The translations under genes were made by a program, and so were the position numbers. Below the pieces are notes generated by a model. It made no database searches and was not told the origin of the DNA. It saw nothing but the letters and a program-made list of their open reading frames with translations. DNA of 64,000 bases. It comes from Anaerolineales bacterium (GTDB lineage Bacteria; Chloroflexota; Anaerolineae; Anaerolineales; Villigracilaceae). Positions 32,039-40,753 of the stretch are shown here, one piece after another. Location: positions 310,001-374,000 of the forward strand of contig JACKAW010000004.1 in NCBI GenBank assembly GCA_020634885.1, written 5' to 3'. Numbering within the stretch: position 1 is the first letter of the stretch; each line of letters starts with the position of its first letter.

Positions 32039-35008
32039 TTACTGAGTCTTGATCGCCTTCCAGACCCTCTCTGGCGTGGTTGGGTTCACATCCACATTGA
32101 CGCCGATGGCATCCAAAATGGCATTTCCAACAGCAGGGGCAACCCCGTCCATTGGGATTTCAGCCACCGCTTTCACGCCGAATGGATGGCTCGGCTCAAA
32201 GGTCTCGACAAAGATGGTTTCCATCTCTGGCATTTCATCAGCGCGGAAGATGTGATAGCGATCCAAGTCGCGCTCGTAAGCGACACCCTTCTCATCGTAG
32301 CGCATTTCTTCGTTGATGGCGTACCCCAACGCCTGCATCATGCCGCCTTCGATTTGCCCCGAAGCCGTGAGCGGGTTGATGATGACGCCTGAATCAACTG
32401 CCATCACCAACTTATCCACCGTTACCTGACCGGTCTCTGTATCCACCGTCACCTCGGCGAACTGAGCCGCAAATGGCGGAGGCGACACCGGCGAAACATA
32501 ACTCGCCACACCCATGATCTGCTCTTGATTTGCCTTGTGCAATGCGTGAAGTGCTATTTCTGCGAACGGCACAGAACGTCCATCGGGCGCAATGGCTTTT
32601 CGATCTGCAAGGCGAATATTCACGGCATCCACTTCTGGCAACTCCAACATCATCGTAGCGCGGACTTTGATCCGCTCGGCTACGATCTGAGCCGCTTTCA
32701 CAGCCGCCGTGCCAGAGATATAGGTAGTTGAACTCGCATATGCACCTACATCGAACGGAGTGAAATCGGTATCAGATGAATAGGTAATCATATCTTCGAT
32801 GGGAACACCCAATACTTCCGCCGCCATCTGTGCGAGGACGGTATCGGAGCCGGTGCCCAAGTCTGTTGCGCCAACGAGTAGATTAAACGAACCATCGTCA
32901 TTCATTTTGATGGACGCGCCGCCCATATCAAGATAAGGAATGGCAGTTCCTTGCATGACCATTGCCACGCCAATACCGCGTTTCAGGTTCTTCCCTGAAA
33001 CTGAATTCTGCCACTCTGTATTTCCAAACTTCTGATCCCAGCCAATTGCTGCCTTGCCTTGTGCCACGCATTGCTCCAGCCCAACGGTATGGATGATCTC
33101 TGGGCGTGGCTCGCGTCCTTCGTTCCAAGCTGTAGAGAAGGGATGATATTCGCCGGGGTGAATGGCATTCTTCAAGCGGAATTCAATGGGGTCAAAGCCC
33201 ATGGCTCGCGCAATTTTTTCCAAGTGACGGTCGAGGGGCCAGTAGCCTTGCGGAACACCATAACCACGGAAGGCACCAGCCGGAGGTGTATTGGTATACA
33301 CCACATCGGCATAGAAGCGAATGTTCGGCGCTTTGCGATATTCGCCATCCCCGACATACAACGCCATGGATTTGTGTCCCGTGTTGCCGGTTACGGTCAG
33401 CGCGTGACAGCCATATGCGCCAGTATCTGACAGAGCATACATGGAATTGGCAGTGATAGTGCCATCTTTCTTTACGCCAGTTTTCATGCGCACACGCATG
33501 GGATGGCGAGAACGTGCTGCAATGAATTCCTCTTCGCGGGTGTATTCGTAGATCACTGGGCGTTTGGTGGCAATCGTCAAATGCGCGGCGACATCTTCCA
33601 TCAATACTTCCTGCTTGCCGCCAAACCCGCCACCAATGCGCGGCTTGATGACGCGAATGCGTTTGACGGGTACACCCAAAACGGGCGCCATCATGCGGCG
33701 CACATGGAACGGCACCTGTGTAGAGGTACGAATTACGAGGCGGTCATCTTCATCCCAATAGGTGACGCATACATGCGGTTCAATATGCCCATGTTGAACC
33801 TTGGGCACTTCATATTCGGCTTCAAAGATTTCGTCGGCTTCGGCGAACCCTTTTTCCACATCGCCAATATCAATGCGAATGTGCGCCGCAAGATTTTTAT
33901 CGGCATTGGAATCTGCAAAGTTGACATATTCCGGCTCATCGTGAATTTTGATCGCGTCGGGTTTCATCGACTCACGTGAGTCAATGATGGCAGGCAGAAT
34001 TTCATATTCAACATCGATCAGCGCCAGAGCCTGCTCTGCAATTTCGGCGGTCTCAGCCGCAACGAATGCTACACGGTCGCCCACGAAACGGACTTTGTGA
34101 TCGAGTGAGAAGGTATCCAATGGACCGGGGATCGGGTCTGACTGTCCGGCGGTGGAGTAGACCACCCGTGGCAGGTCTTTCCAAGTTAATACACAAACAA
34201 CACCCTTCAATGCCAGTGCTTTGCTTGCGTCAATATTTTTGATTCGTGCGTGGGCGTGGGGGGAATGCAGCACTTTGGCGTGTAACATGCCGCGCATGTC
34301 CATGTCGGCGGCGAAGGCGGGCTTGCCTTGCACCAACTTGATCGCGTCCACTTTCTTTTCGGGCTTGCCCACGGTTTGCCATTTCTCAGTTTCCGGCGTA
34401 GCCACAACTTTGGGTCGGGTGAGCACGGCTGAGGTTGAGGGAGAAGCGGAAGAGTCACTGGAAGGAGAATCCGTTTTCGGTGTGCCGAAATCCCAATTGA
34501 CTGCGGTCACATCAAAGGGTTCATCTCCACGTAAAACTGCCGCGGCTTTTAGCACGGCTTGCACAGGTTTGAGGTAGCCGGTGCAGCGACACAACACGCC
34601 CGAGATGGCTTCGCGGACTTCGGCTTCACTGGGGTTCGGATTTTTCTCCAGCAAACTTTTTGCAGCGAGGATCTGCGCAGGGGTGCAGTAGCCGCATTGG
34701 ATCGCGCCAGATTCAACAAAAGCCTTTTGCAGCGGATGAAGACCATCGGTCTTTCTCCAGCCGAGGTCTGGGTGCTCGCCCAAGGCTTCGATCGTCGCCA
34801 CGGCATGACCCTCCGCCTGCGCCGCCAGCATCGACCCCGCGTTGACCGGTTTGCCGTCCAGCAGAACCGTATCCGCGCCGGTGAGACCTTGCTCATCACC
34901 GAACTTCACGCCGTGAAAACCCAGTCCGCGCAAGGCAGCGAGCAGGGTGGTGGATGCAGGTGCATCGATGATTTGTTCAATTCCGTTGATCTTAAGTGTG
35001 ATGTTCAT
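32039..35008 (-). CDS. Fused xanthine-dehydrogenase-type molybdenum hydroxylase lacking plant-type [2Fe-2S] ligands
   Basis: The 989-aa protein (ATG 35008 after AAGGAG) joins a small [2Fe-2S] domain (1-165), a Ser/Pro linker (about 165-215) and the molybdopterin domains. The Mo part has GGGFGGKQEVL, PPAGAFRGYGVPQ, the IEGGMMQALGY segment and a C-terminal AVAEIPMDGVAPAVGNAI with the catalytic Glu. The second cluster (Cys105, 108, 140, 142; IQCGYCTP and GVLCRCTG) is intact. In the first domain the four expected Cys positions are Asp38, Thr43, Asp46 and Gly58 in an otherwise conserved GVKFGDEQGLTGADTVLLDG. It resembles selenium-dependent XDH-type enzymes; the purine substrate is inferred. A FAD subunit is encoded 9 kb away. 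Confidence 0.87.
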   Translation of the reverse strand: MNITLKINGIEQIIDAPASTTLLAALRGLGFHGVKFGDEQGLTGADTVLLDGKPVNAGSMLAAQAEGHAVATIEALGEHPDLGWRKTDGLHPLQKAFVESGAIQCGYCTPAQILAAKSLLEKNPNPSEAEVREAISGVLCRCTGYLKPVQAVLKAAAVLRGDEPFDVTAVNWDFGTPKTDSPSSDSSASPSTSAVLTRPKVVATPETEKWQTVGKPEKKVDAIKLVQGKPAFAADMDMRGMLHAKVLHSPHAHARIKNIDASKALALKGVVCVLTWKDLPRVVYSTAGQSDPIPGPLDTFSLDHKVRFVGDRVAFVAAETAEIAEQALALIDVEYEILPAIIDSRESMKPDAIKIHDEPEYVNFADSNADKNLAAHIRIDIGDVEKGFAEADEIFEAEYEVPKVQHGHIEPHVCVTYWDEDDRLVIRTSTQVPFHVRRMMAPVLGVPVKRIRVIKPRIGGGFGGKQEVLMEDVAAHLTIATKRPVIYEYTREEEFIAARSRHPMRVRMKTGVKKDGTITANSMYALSDTGAYGCHALTVTGNTGHKSMALYVGDGEYRKAPNIRFYADVVYTNTPPAGAFRGYGVPQGYWPLDRHLEKIARAMGFDPIEFRLKNAIHPGEYHPFSTAWNEGREPRPEIIHTVGLEQCVAQGKAAIGWDQKFGNTEWQNSVSGKNLKRGIGVAMVMQGTAIPYLDMGGASIKMNDDGSFNLLVGATDLGTGSDTVLAQMAAEVLGVPIEDMITYSSDTDFTPFDVGAYASSTTYISGTAAVKAAQIVAERIKVRATMMLELPEVDAVNIRLADRKAIAPDGRSVPFAEIALHALHKANQEQIMGVASYVSPVSPPPFAAQFAEVTVDTETGQVTVDKLVMAVDSGVIINPLTASGQIEGGMMQALGYAINEEMRYDEKGVAYERDLDRYHIFRADEMPEMETIFVETFEPSHPFGVKAVAEIPMDGVAPAVGNAILDAIGVNVDVNPTTPERVWKAIKTQ

Positions 35009-35018
35009 TGGGGCTCCT

Positions 35019-35048
35019 TGTAGAACAAGTCTATAGACTTGTTCTACA
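35019..35048. repeat. 30-bp perfect palindrome flanking the RAYT gene (left copy)
   Basis: TGTAGAACAAGTCTA is followed directly by its reverse complement TAGACTTGTTCTACA. It overlaps the RAYT stop codon by three bases and lies 10 bases upstream of the molybdenum hydroxylase start. Confidence 0.93.
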
Positions 35049-35697
35049 TCAGATTTGGATTGATGTAAGTATACGTCCAGTCTTGCCATTTCTCAACAAC
35101 CCCAGCCTTGACCGGGTTATTGGCAATATAGTCAAGAATTCTTATAAATTCCTTTTCGTCCCTCACCACATGATCGTAACTTTCATGCTGCCAGAACGCG
35201 CCTTTTCGTCCTAATAGTTTTGCGCAGGCGTATCCTGTTCGTCCTTTAAGAAGGTGCATGGCGTGGCTTAGAGATGTGTAATGCTTCCCATTGATAGGCG
35301 TCTTTGGTCTCGGTATACCTTGTTGGTCGATAAGCAAATGGCAATGGTTGAGCATAATACAGTAGGCATGTAAATTGTACTGTTCAGGGTGTAGGGCGTG
35401 AAGTTCTTGTTGAACAACTTCTGCAAATTGAGTCTCTGCCAACCAGCGCGGACTTTCCTTGTTCTTTTCAAGTAAAAAATCAAAGCGTGCAAAATGACGC
35501 TTTTGTGTTTTGTAGAGTTCTTCGTGTAATTCAGTTCCCGAAAATTTTACTGCAAGAATTCTCTTTTCTTTTTCATAGTCTTCTTTTAATTTCTTCCAAA
35601 CTTCCACTGGCAGGCTGCCAGCAAGCCGAAATGTAATAAAGTATGTGGCATTTGGCAGATGATAGTGCGGAAGGTTTCGCTGAAAGAATTCAGTCAT
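35044..35697 (-). CDS. REP-associated tyrosine transposase (TnpA_REP, IS200-like)
   Basis: The 217-aa protein begins with a typical YHLPNATYFITFRLAGSLP strand pair. It has the HUH motif in CIMLNHCHLLID (His118, His120) and, near the C-terminus, GAFWQHESYDHVVRDEKEF, with a candidate catalytic Tyr174. ILDYIANNPVKAGVV follows. This is the RAYT subgroup of Y1 transposases that nick REP palindromes. It appears complete. Its TAG stop lies inside the left palindrome. Confidence 0.9.
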   Translation of the reverse strand: MTEFFQRNLPHYHLPNATYFITFRLAGSLPVEVWKKLKEDYEKEKRILAVKFSGTELHEELYKTQKRHFARFDFLLEKNKESPRWLAETQFAEVVQQELHALHPEQYNLHAYCIMLNHCHLLIDQQGIPRPKTPINGKHYTSLSHAMHLLKGRTGYACAKLLGRKGAFWQHESYDHVVRDEKEFIRILDYIANNPVKAGVVEKWQDWTYTYINPNLM

Positions 35698-35708
35698 GTG
35701 AAATGTTC

Positions 35709-35736
35709 GTAGAACAAGTCTATAGACTTGTTCTAC
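35709..35736. repeat. 28-bp perfect palindrome flanking the RAYT gene (right copy)
   Basis: GTAGAACAAGTCTA with its reverse complement is the same core as 35019-35048. It lies 12 bases before the RAYT start and ends at the first base of the M16 gene's stop codon. Confidence 0.93.
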
Positions 35737-38645
35737 TACGCCACCTTCATCACCTTCAACCCAGCCTTCGACCCCTCCAACGCGGACTGTGCTCCCACTA
35801 CCACAACTGCATCCGATTGCGCCACTTTCTCCAAAGCTTCGCCGAATGCAATGAAATCTTCGCCGTTGGTGGAGAGCACTTGATCACGATATTTCTGGCG
35901 GATTTCATCGGTGCGCCCGGTGATGTATCTCATCATCGAGGTGTAGCCCTTCGCGTCGGGCAGTTGATACGAGTCCAAATCGCCGATGGCGGAGATGATG
36001 GACTTCTTTAGTTCGTTGTCGTTCAGGCGTGAGGCGTCGATGTTTTTCAAGAACGTGGCGGCGCTGTCGTAATTGGCAATGGTGTTATCCACATTCGGGT
36101 CGCGGTAAGAAAGGTAGGTGAAGACACCGGTTGCATCATCGAACTGGGCAAATGCGCCATACGCACCGCCTTGCACACGGATCTTTTCCCACAAGTGAGT
36201 CATGCCGAGATAGCCAACAACGACAGAAGAAGAACCATCCAATTCATAGCCATGGTCATACAAGTTCGCGCCCTTCGCCACGTAGTTGACTTGCGCGGGA
36301 ATTGCCAAGCCTTCTTTTTGAGTTGCAGGTTCAAAGTTGAATGGCTTAATTTCAGCTTCCTTTACTGGCATGGCAAAGATGAAATTTTCCAAATGCGGTT
36401 GGAAAGTTTTCCAGTTGTGCGCATCAAGCGTCACGTTGCAGAGCAGGGTCTTGCTGTTGATGAGCGTCTCGCGGATGGTCTCCAACTTATTCAGCACGTT
36501 CGCCCATTTTTTATCGATCTCGGTCGCGAGTTCGCGTAGTGCAAACAGATAACCAATGCCCTTGGTCTGGTCATTGATGTAGCCCGTGCCGCCAAACTGC
36601 GAGCGCAGGCGCATGTTCGCAAAGCGGTGTCCCGCGGGCGCCAAGCCAGATTCCAAGCCCGCTTTCTCTTCCATCACAATTTGCTTAAGGCGTTCTTTGT
36701 TATCGAACTTTGCGGTCAGGAGGACATCCCGCAGGATGCTCAACATCTCATTGGCTTGACTCATCGTAGACTTGCCGCGGATGGTGAGATAGGCGCGGCT
36801 CTCTCTTGACCCTTGCAGGGTTGCTGTGACCGACGAGCCGTAGATTCCGCCTGTGCTTTTCCCGATCCGCTGCGACAGTTTGATATAGTCTTCGGTTTCG
36901 GTGCCCACCTCGAACAGTGCGCGGGCGAAGACTTCCGTCAGCGGCAGGAGTTCCTGCGGCATCGCGCGCATGTCAAAGGCAAGGTCAAGATAGACAATGC
37001 CGTTGGTGAAGATGTCGTGATACAAGACCTTTGAGTCTTGCACTTGAATTTCTTCAATTGGAATTGTGCGGGCTTGCTTATCCAAATCTTCCAAATCTAA
37101 TACCGGGAGTTTGGCAACGTCTTCGGGGTTGTCGGGCGTCTCCTGGCGGATTTTCAATTTCTCGGTATTCTCAATGTGCTTGCGGATGTCCTCGTCGCTC
37201 ATGGTCTTTCTGGCAGAATCCAGCCTGAGCGTTTCCTCCGCTTCAAGGCGCTGAGCCAACTCAACGTCAGGCGTGAGGCGAATGACCGTGCGGTGGACGT
37301 TATCCAGCAGGTGAGTCTGAATCATCTTTTCAAAATAGCGTGCGTCGGCGGCGAGTCGATTCTTGATCTCGGCGAGCGGGGCTTCGAAGGCGAGGGATTT
37401 GAAGGCGTCGTCATCGTAGAGCCAGGTGGAGAGGGCGCGCAGCATGATGGCGATGCCGCGTGGGAAGCCGCCGGTGTTGTTTTCGCGCATGGAGAATTCG
37501 AGCGTGTTGATGGATGCGGCGATGGTGTCGGGGTCGATGCCTTCGTTGACGAGTTTTTGCAGGGTGTCGAAGATGAGCGTTTCGATCTTTTTGGCGCTGC
37601 GGGCTTTGGTGCCTTTGAGACCAGTGGAGAAGATCATCTCGCGCAGGTCGCTTTCGAGACCGAGACCTGCGAGGTCTTCACCCAAGCCAGAGTCGGTGAG
37701 CGCTTTATATAGTGGGGAGGCGGGTGTGCCGATGAGCGCGTGTGTGAGGATGCGGAAACTCATCGCCTGCACGGGGTCGGAGGCGTCGGGCAGTTTCCAG
37801 TTGACGGTGAGGAAATGTTTTTTGTCGAGGTCTTCGCCTTCGGTGGCGAGGTAGGGGAAATCGAGTTTCTTCGGTTTCTTGAACGGCTTGGCAAGCGGCA
37901 CCGCCGATTTGACCTTCTTCTTTTTGAACGGCTTGAGATACCCGTCCATCAGTTTGAGGCGTGTGTCGGGGTCGTCGTTGCCGTAGAAGAAAATGAACGA
38001 GTTGGATGGATGGTAATACGTTTCCCAAAATGCGAAGAAGTTTTCGTAGGTGAGGTTTGTGATTTCTGCCGGGTCGCCGCCAGAGTCCACGCCGTAGATG
38101 TGCTTGGGGAACAGCGACTCGATGATGACCTTGGCGAGGTAATTATCGGGCGAGGAATACGCGCCTTTCATTTCGTTGAAGACCACGCCTTTATACGTCA
38201 GCGGCGCGGACGGGTCTTCGATCTCGTAGTGCCAGCCTTCCTGCATGAGAGTCTGTTCGCTGAGGATGGGATTGAAGACCGCGTCAATGTACACGTCGAT
38301 AAGGTTGTAGAAATCTTTTTCGTTTTGGCTGGCAACCGGATAACAAGTTTTATCGGGGAAAGTGAAGGCGTTGACGAATGTCGCCAGTGAGCCTTTGAGC
38401 AATTCCACAAACGGTTCTTTGACCGGGTATTTTTCCGAGCCGTTCAAAACGGAGTGTTCGAGGATGTGCGCCACACCGGTCGAGTCCTTGGGCGTGGTGC
38501 GGAAGTTGATACTGAATACTTTGTTCTCGTCGTCGTTGATGACCGAGAGCAGGCGCGCGCCGGTACGTTTGTGTTCCCATAGTTGCACCAACGAGTTGAT
38601 CTCGGGGATTTGTTGTTCTTTGATGAGGGTAAATGATTTGGTCAT
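35736..38645 (-). CDS. M16C metallopeptidase, PreP/insulinase type
   Basis: The 969-aa protein has the inverted zinc motif HILEH in VAHILEHSVLNGSEKYP (about residues 60-66), and the distal region FYNLIDVYIDAVFNP. It has the four-lobed length of presequence-protease (PreP/CYM1) enzymes. These degrade small unfolded peptides inside a closed chamber. No signal peptide is seen, so it is probably cytoplasmic. The start at 38645 has AAAGGAACC. The RAYT unit directly follows its stop. Confidence 0.92.
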   Translation of the reverse strand: MTKSFTLIKEQQIPEINSLVQLWEHKRTGARLLSVINDDENKVFSINFRTTPKDSTGVAHILEHSVLNGSEKYPVKEPFVELLKGSLATFVNAFTFPDKTCYPVASQNEKDFYNLIDVYIDAVFNPILSEQTLMQEGWHYEIEDPSAPLTYKGVVFNEMKGAYSSPDNYLAKVIIESLFPKHIYGVDSGGDPAEITNLTYENFFAFWETYYHPSNSFIFFYGNDDPDTRLKLMDGYLKPFKKKKVKSAVPLAKPFKKPKKLDFPYLATEGEDLDKKHFLTVNWKLPDASDPVQAMSFRILTHALIGTPASPLYKALTDSGLGEDLAGLGLESDLREMIFSTGLKGTKARSAKKIETLIFDTLQKLVNEGIDPDTIAASINTLEFSMRENNTGGFPRGIAIMLRALSTWLYDDDAFKSLAFEAPLAEIKNRLAADARYFEKMIQTHLLDNVHRTVIRLTPDVELAQRLEAEETLRLDSARKTMSDEDIRKHIENTEKLKIRQETPDNPEDVAKLPVLDLEDLDKQARTIPIEEIQVQDSKVLYHDIFTNGIVYLDLAFDMRAMPQELLPLTEVFARALFEVGTETEDYIKLSQRIGKSTGGIYGSSVTATLQGSRESRAYLTIRGKSTMSQANEMLSILRDVLLTAKFDNKERLKQIVMEEKAGLESGLAPAGHRFANMRLRSQFGGTGYINDQTKGIGYLFALRELATEIDKKWANVLNKLETIRETLINSKTLLCNVTLDAHNWKTFQPHLENFIFAMPVKEAEIKPFNFEPATQKEGLAIPAQVNYVAKGANLYDHGYELDGSSSVVVGYLGMTHLWEKIRVQGGAYGAFAQFDDATGVFTYLSYRDPNVDNTIANYDSAATFLKNIDASRLNDNELKKSIISAIGDLDSYQLPDAKGYTSMMRYITGRTDEIRQKYRDQVLSTNGEDFIAFGEALEKVAQSDAVVVVGAQSALEGSKAGLKVMKVA

Positions 38646-38703
38646 AGGTTCCTTTGGGTTACAAGTTACAGGTTTAAGGTTGAAGGTTCTTAACTTGCAA
38701 CTT

Positions 38704-39777
38704 TCAACCTGTACCCTTCAACTTTTTCCTGTATTTTTCTCGCAGTTCATTGATCGGCTTAAGTTTACCGCGTTCTGTGTAAAGCCACATTTCCCAGCCG
38801 TTGGCGGGCGCGTTGCTTAGTTCTCTTGCAACCATGTGAATTGAGCCGGTGAGTTTTCCGCATTTGATATATCCATTGGCGAGGATGGTCGCTTCGCGTT
38901 TGCCTTTGGCGTATTGGAGTTTTTGCCCGGGTTTGAGATAGCCATTCTCCACCAGCGCTCCGAACGGGACCCGTTCCTGGTTGCGCTTTTCGGGCAGGTC
39001 CAACGCCTCAGCTGGTGCGGACTTGATCGCGTCGATCCGTTTTTGCGCGGCTTTGATGTATTTCTTCTCGCGCTCAATGCCAATGAAGTTACGTCCAAGT
39101 TTTTTGGCGACGGCGCCGGTCGTGCCGCTGCCGAAGAAGGGATCGAGCACCACGTCACCGGGGTTGGTCGTGGATAGGATGACTCGGTATAAGAGTGCTT
39201 CCGGTTTCTGGGTAGGATGAGTCTTCGTCCCGTTGGTTTTGAGGCGTTCTTTTCCCGTCGCGATTGGAATGACCCAATCACTGCGCATTTGCAGGTCATC
39301 GTTCAGGGCTTTCATCGCCTTATGGTTGAAGGTGTATTTCGCGCCCTGTTCTTTTTGCGCCCAGAGTAAAGTCTCATGCGCATTGGTGAAACGCACGCCG
39401 CGGAAGTTCGGCATGGGGTTGGTCTTGAGCCAGACCACGTCGTTGAGAATCCAATAGCCCAGATCTTGCATCACCGTGCCGACACGGTAAATGTTGTGAT
39501 ACGAGCCGATGACCCAAATGGTGCCCGTATCTTTCAATACTCGCTTCGCTGCGCGTAGCCAATTAGAGGCGAATTCGTCATATTTGGAGAAACTGGAAAA
39601 CTTGTCCCAGTTATCATCCACTGCATCCACTTTGCTGAGGTTGGGGCGGTAGAGATCGTTTTGCAGTTGCAGGTTATACGGCGGGTCGGCAAAGATCAAG
39701 TCCACCGATTTTTCTGGCAGGGAGTTGAGCACGTCTATGCAGTTGCCTTGCAGGATGTGGTTGAGGGGGAGGGTCAT
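38704..39777 (-). CDS. CcrM-type DNA methyltransferase
   Basis: The 357-aa protein has the beta-class order of an N6-adenine/N4-cytosine methylase: catalytic DPPY (31-34), then HPTQKPEALL and the SAM motif DPFFGSGTTG (about 212-221). Its C-terminal domain (ENGYLKPGQKL...GSIHMVAREL...NGWEMWLY) closely follows the DNA-recognition domain of Caulobacter CcrM, which has almost the same length and methylates GANTC. The target here is inferred. No restriction enzyme gene is adjacent. Its start overlaps the stop of the AbiEii-like gene by 4 bases. Confidence 0.85.
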   Translation of the reverse strand: MTLPLNHILQGNCIDVLNSLPEKSVDLIFADPPYNLQLQNDLYRPNLSKVDAVDDNWDKFSSFSKYDEFASNWLRAAKRVLKDTGTIWVIGSYHNIYRVGTVMQDLGYWILNDVVWLKTNPMPNFRGVRFTNAHETLLWAQKEQGAKYTFNHKAMKALNDDLQMRSDWVIPIATGKERLKTNGTKTHPTQKPEALLYRVILSTTNPGDVVLDPFFGSGTTGAVAKKLGRNFIGIEREKKYIKAAQKRIDAIKSAPAEALDLPEKRNQERVPFGALVENGYLKPGQKLQYAKGKREATILANGYIKCGKLTGSIHMVARELSNAPANGWEMWLYTERGKLKPINELREKYRKKLKGTG

Positions 39778-40418
39778 TGAAGCCAGCCCTGTTCGATGAT
39801 TTTGACTTGCTCAATGAAAAAGGTTTTGACGGTTTGCCAATCTGTTTCTGTCAAGAGTACGGGGTTTGTTTCTTCTTCGGCATTGTCAAAGAATACCAGC
39901 CGCTTTGCAACTTGAACTTCAAAATCTCTAACAGAAGGATATTTTTTTGTTGATAGGGCAAACAGTTTTTTTAGGCTGATTTGTTGGCAAATAAAATACA
40001 AATCATAAAAGTCTTTTCGAGAGGCACGTCCTAGCAAAGCATCGAACTTCATAAGAGCAATATCTTCAATGCTTGCAAGTCGTATATTTTCCACCTCCTC
40101 AAGCGGAGAAACCAGAGCATATCCATATCCATAAAACCCAACACGGACTCCGTTAACAAGATATACAAGGTTACCCCAAGAAGAGTCTGCCAGGTTGAAT
40201 TGAAAAGAGCCAAGTTCCTTTTCGATAATATTTCGAATGGATGGAATATCTTCGGTTGCTGAAAATAAATCAAGATCAACAGATAGACGATGACCAATTT
40301 GAAGGGAAAGCGCCGTTCCACCAGCAAGATAAAAATTGGAAGCAAGGCTGGAACGCATGAAACCTTCCAGTACATCCCGCATGGAATTGGATATGGTATT
40401 CCAAAATAGTTGTTTCAT
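39774..40418 (-). CDS. AbiEii-type nucleotidyltransferase (toxin-like)
   Basis: The 214-aa protein has the AbiEii/AbiGii nucleotidyltransferase core: NFYLAGGTALSLQIGHR with the active-site GGT, and SVDLDLF (Asp48, Asp50). Further along is ALMKFDALLGRASRKDFYDLYF, the later conserved Lys/Arg/Asp segment. Characterised AbiEii enzymes are toxins that modify tRNA or bind GTP. It overlaps the upstream DUF6922 gene and the downstream methylase gene by 4 bases each, so all three are tightly coupled. Confidence 0.85.
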   Translation of the reverse strand: MKQLFWNTISNSMRDVLEGFMRSSLASNFYLAGGTALSLQIGHRLSVDLDLFSATEDIPSIRNIIEKELGSFQFNLADSSWGNLVYLVNGVRVGFYGYGYALVSPLEEVENIRLASIEDIALMKFDALLGRASRKDFYDLYFICQQISLKKLFALSTKKYPSVRDFEVQVAKRLVFFDNAEEETNPVLLTETDWQTVKTFFIEQVKIIEQGWLQ

Positions 40419-40693
40419 GAATGAATATCCAGCACAACTTCCCAGAACTTTCGATGGGGCTGAGGGAGTTTATCCTTTCCAAATTTCCTGACCCATGCCG
40501 AAATCCGATCTTGAGTGTATACCCCAAATAGCCATCTGATTTCCGCTCGATCTCCAAACTGTAAGACCCTCTCAATAACGGTGTGAGAGTCTTTTTCAGG
40601 ATTGAGTTTCGAGAAATCGTATTCCTGAAAAAATGGTGCCAATGAAGTCGGTATATTATTCACAGCCCAAATTATACCCGTCACCGACTCCAT
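40415..40693 (-). CDS. DUF6922-like small protein, candidate antitoxin
   Basis: The 92-aa protein has SLAPFFQEYDFSKLNPEKDSH and a following helix VIERVLQFGDRAEIRWLFG, the pattern of DUF6922 proteins that commonly sit just before AbiEii-like nucleotidyltransferases. That position suggests an antitoxin or specificity partner, but it is not the AbiEi winged-helix antitoxin. The ribosome site AAGGGG lies 7-8 bases before ATG 40693. The 60 bases to the divergent Uup gene must hold both promoters. Confidence 0.6.
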   Translation of the reverse strand: MESVTGIIWAVNNIPTSLAPFFQEYDFSKLNPEKDSHTVIERVLQFGDRAEIRWLFGVYTQDRISAWVRKFGKDKLPQPHRKFWEVVLDIHS

Positions 40694-40753
40694 TACACAT
40701 CCCCTTTAATCGGCTACAATTCGCGCTCATGAAATCATCCCTGAGGTTTTTGC

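Larger units (their letters stand above)
35019..35736 (-). mobile_element. RAYT unit: Y1 transposase between two matching palindromes
   Basis: A 217-codon RAYT gene is bracketed by palindromes of the same sequence at 35019-35048 and 35709-35736, as expected for a REP-associated tyrosine transposase with its cognate REP sites. The unit sits exactly between two unrelated genes on the same strand. Confidence 0.8.

Noticed and set aside
35008..35089. Longer N-terminus for the molybdenum hydroxylase (to 35089)
   Set aside because: The extra residues come from the RAYT-flanking palindrome; ATG 35008 has a good ribosome site and matches the family start.
37176..38390. Long plus-strand ORFs opposite the M16 protease gene
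   Set aside because: They are shadows in a GC-rich antisense frame; the M16 reading has clear motifs over the same bases.
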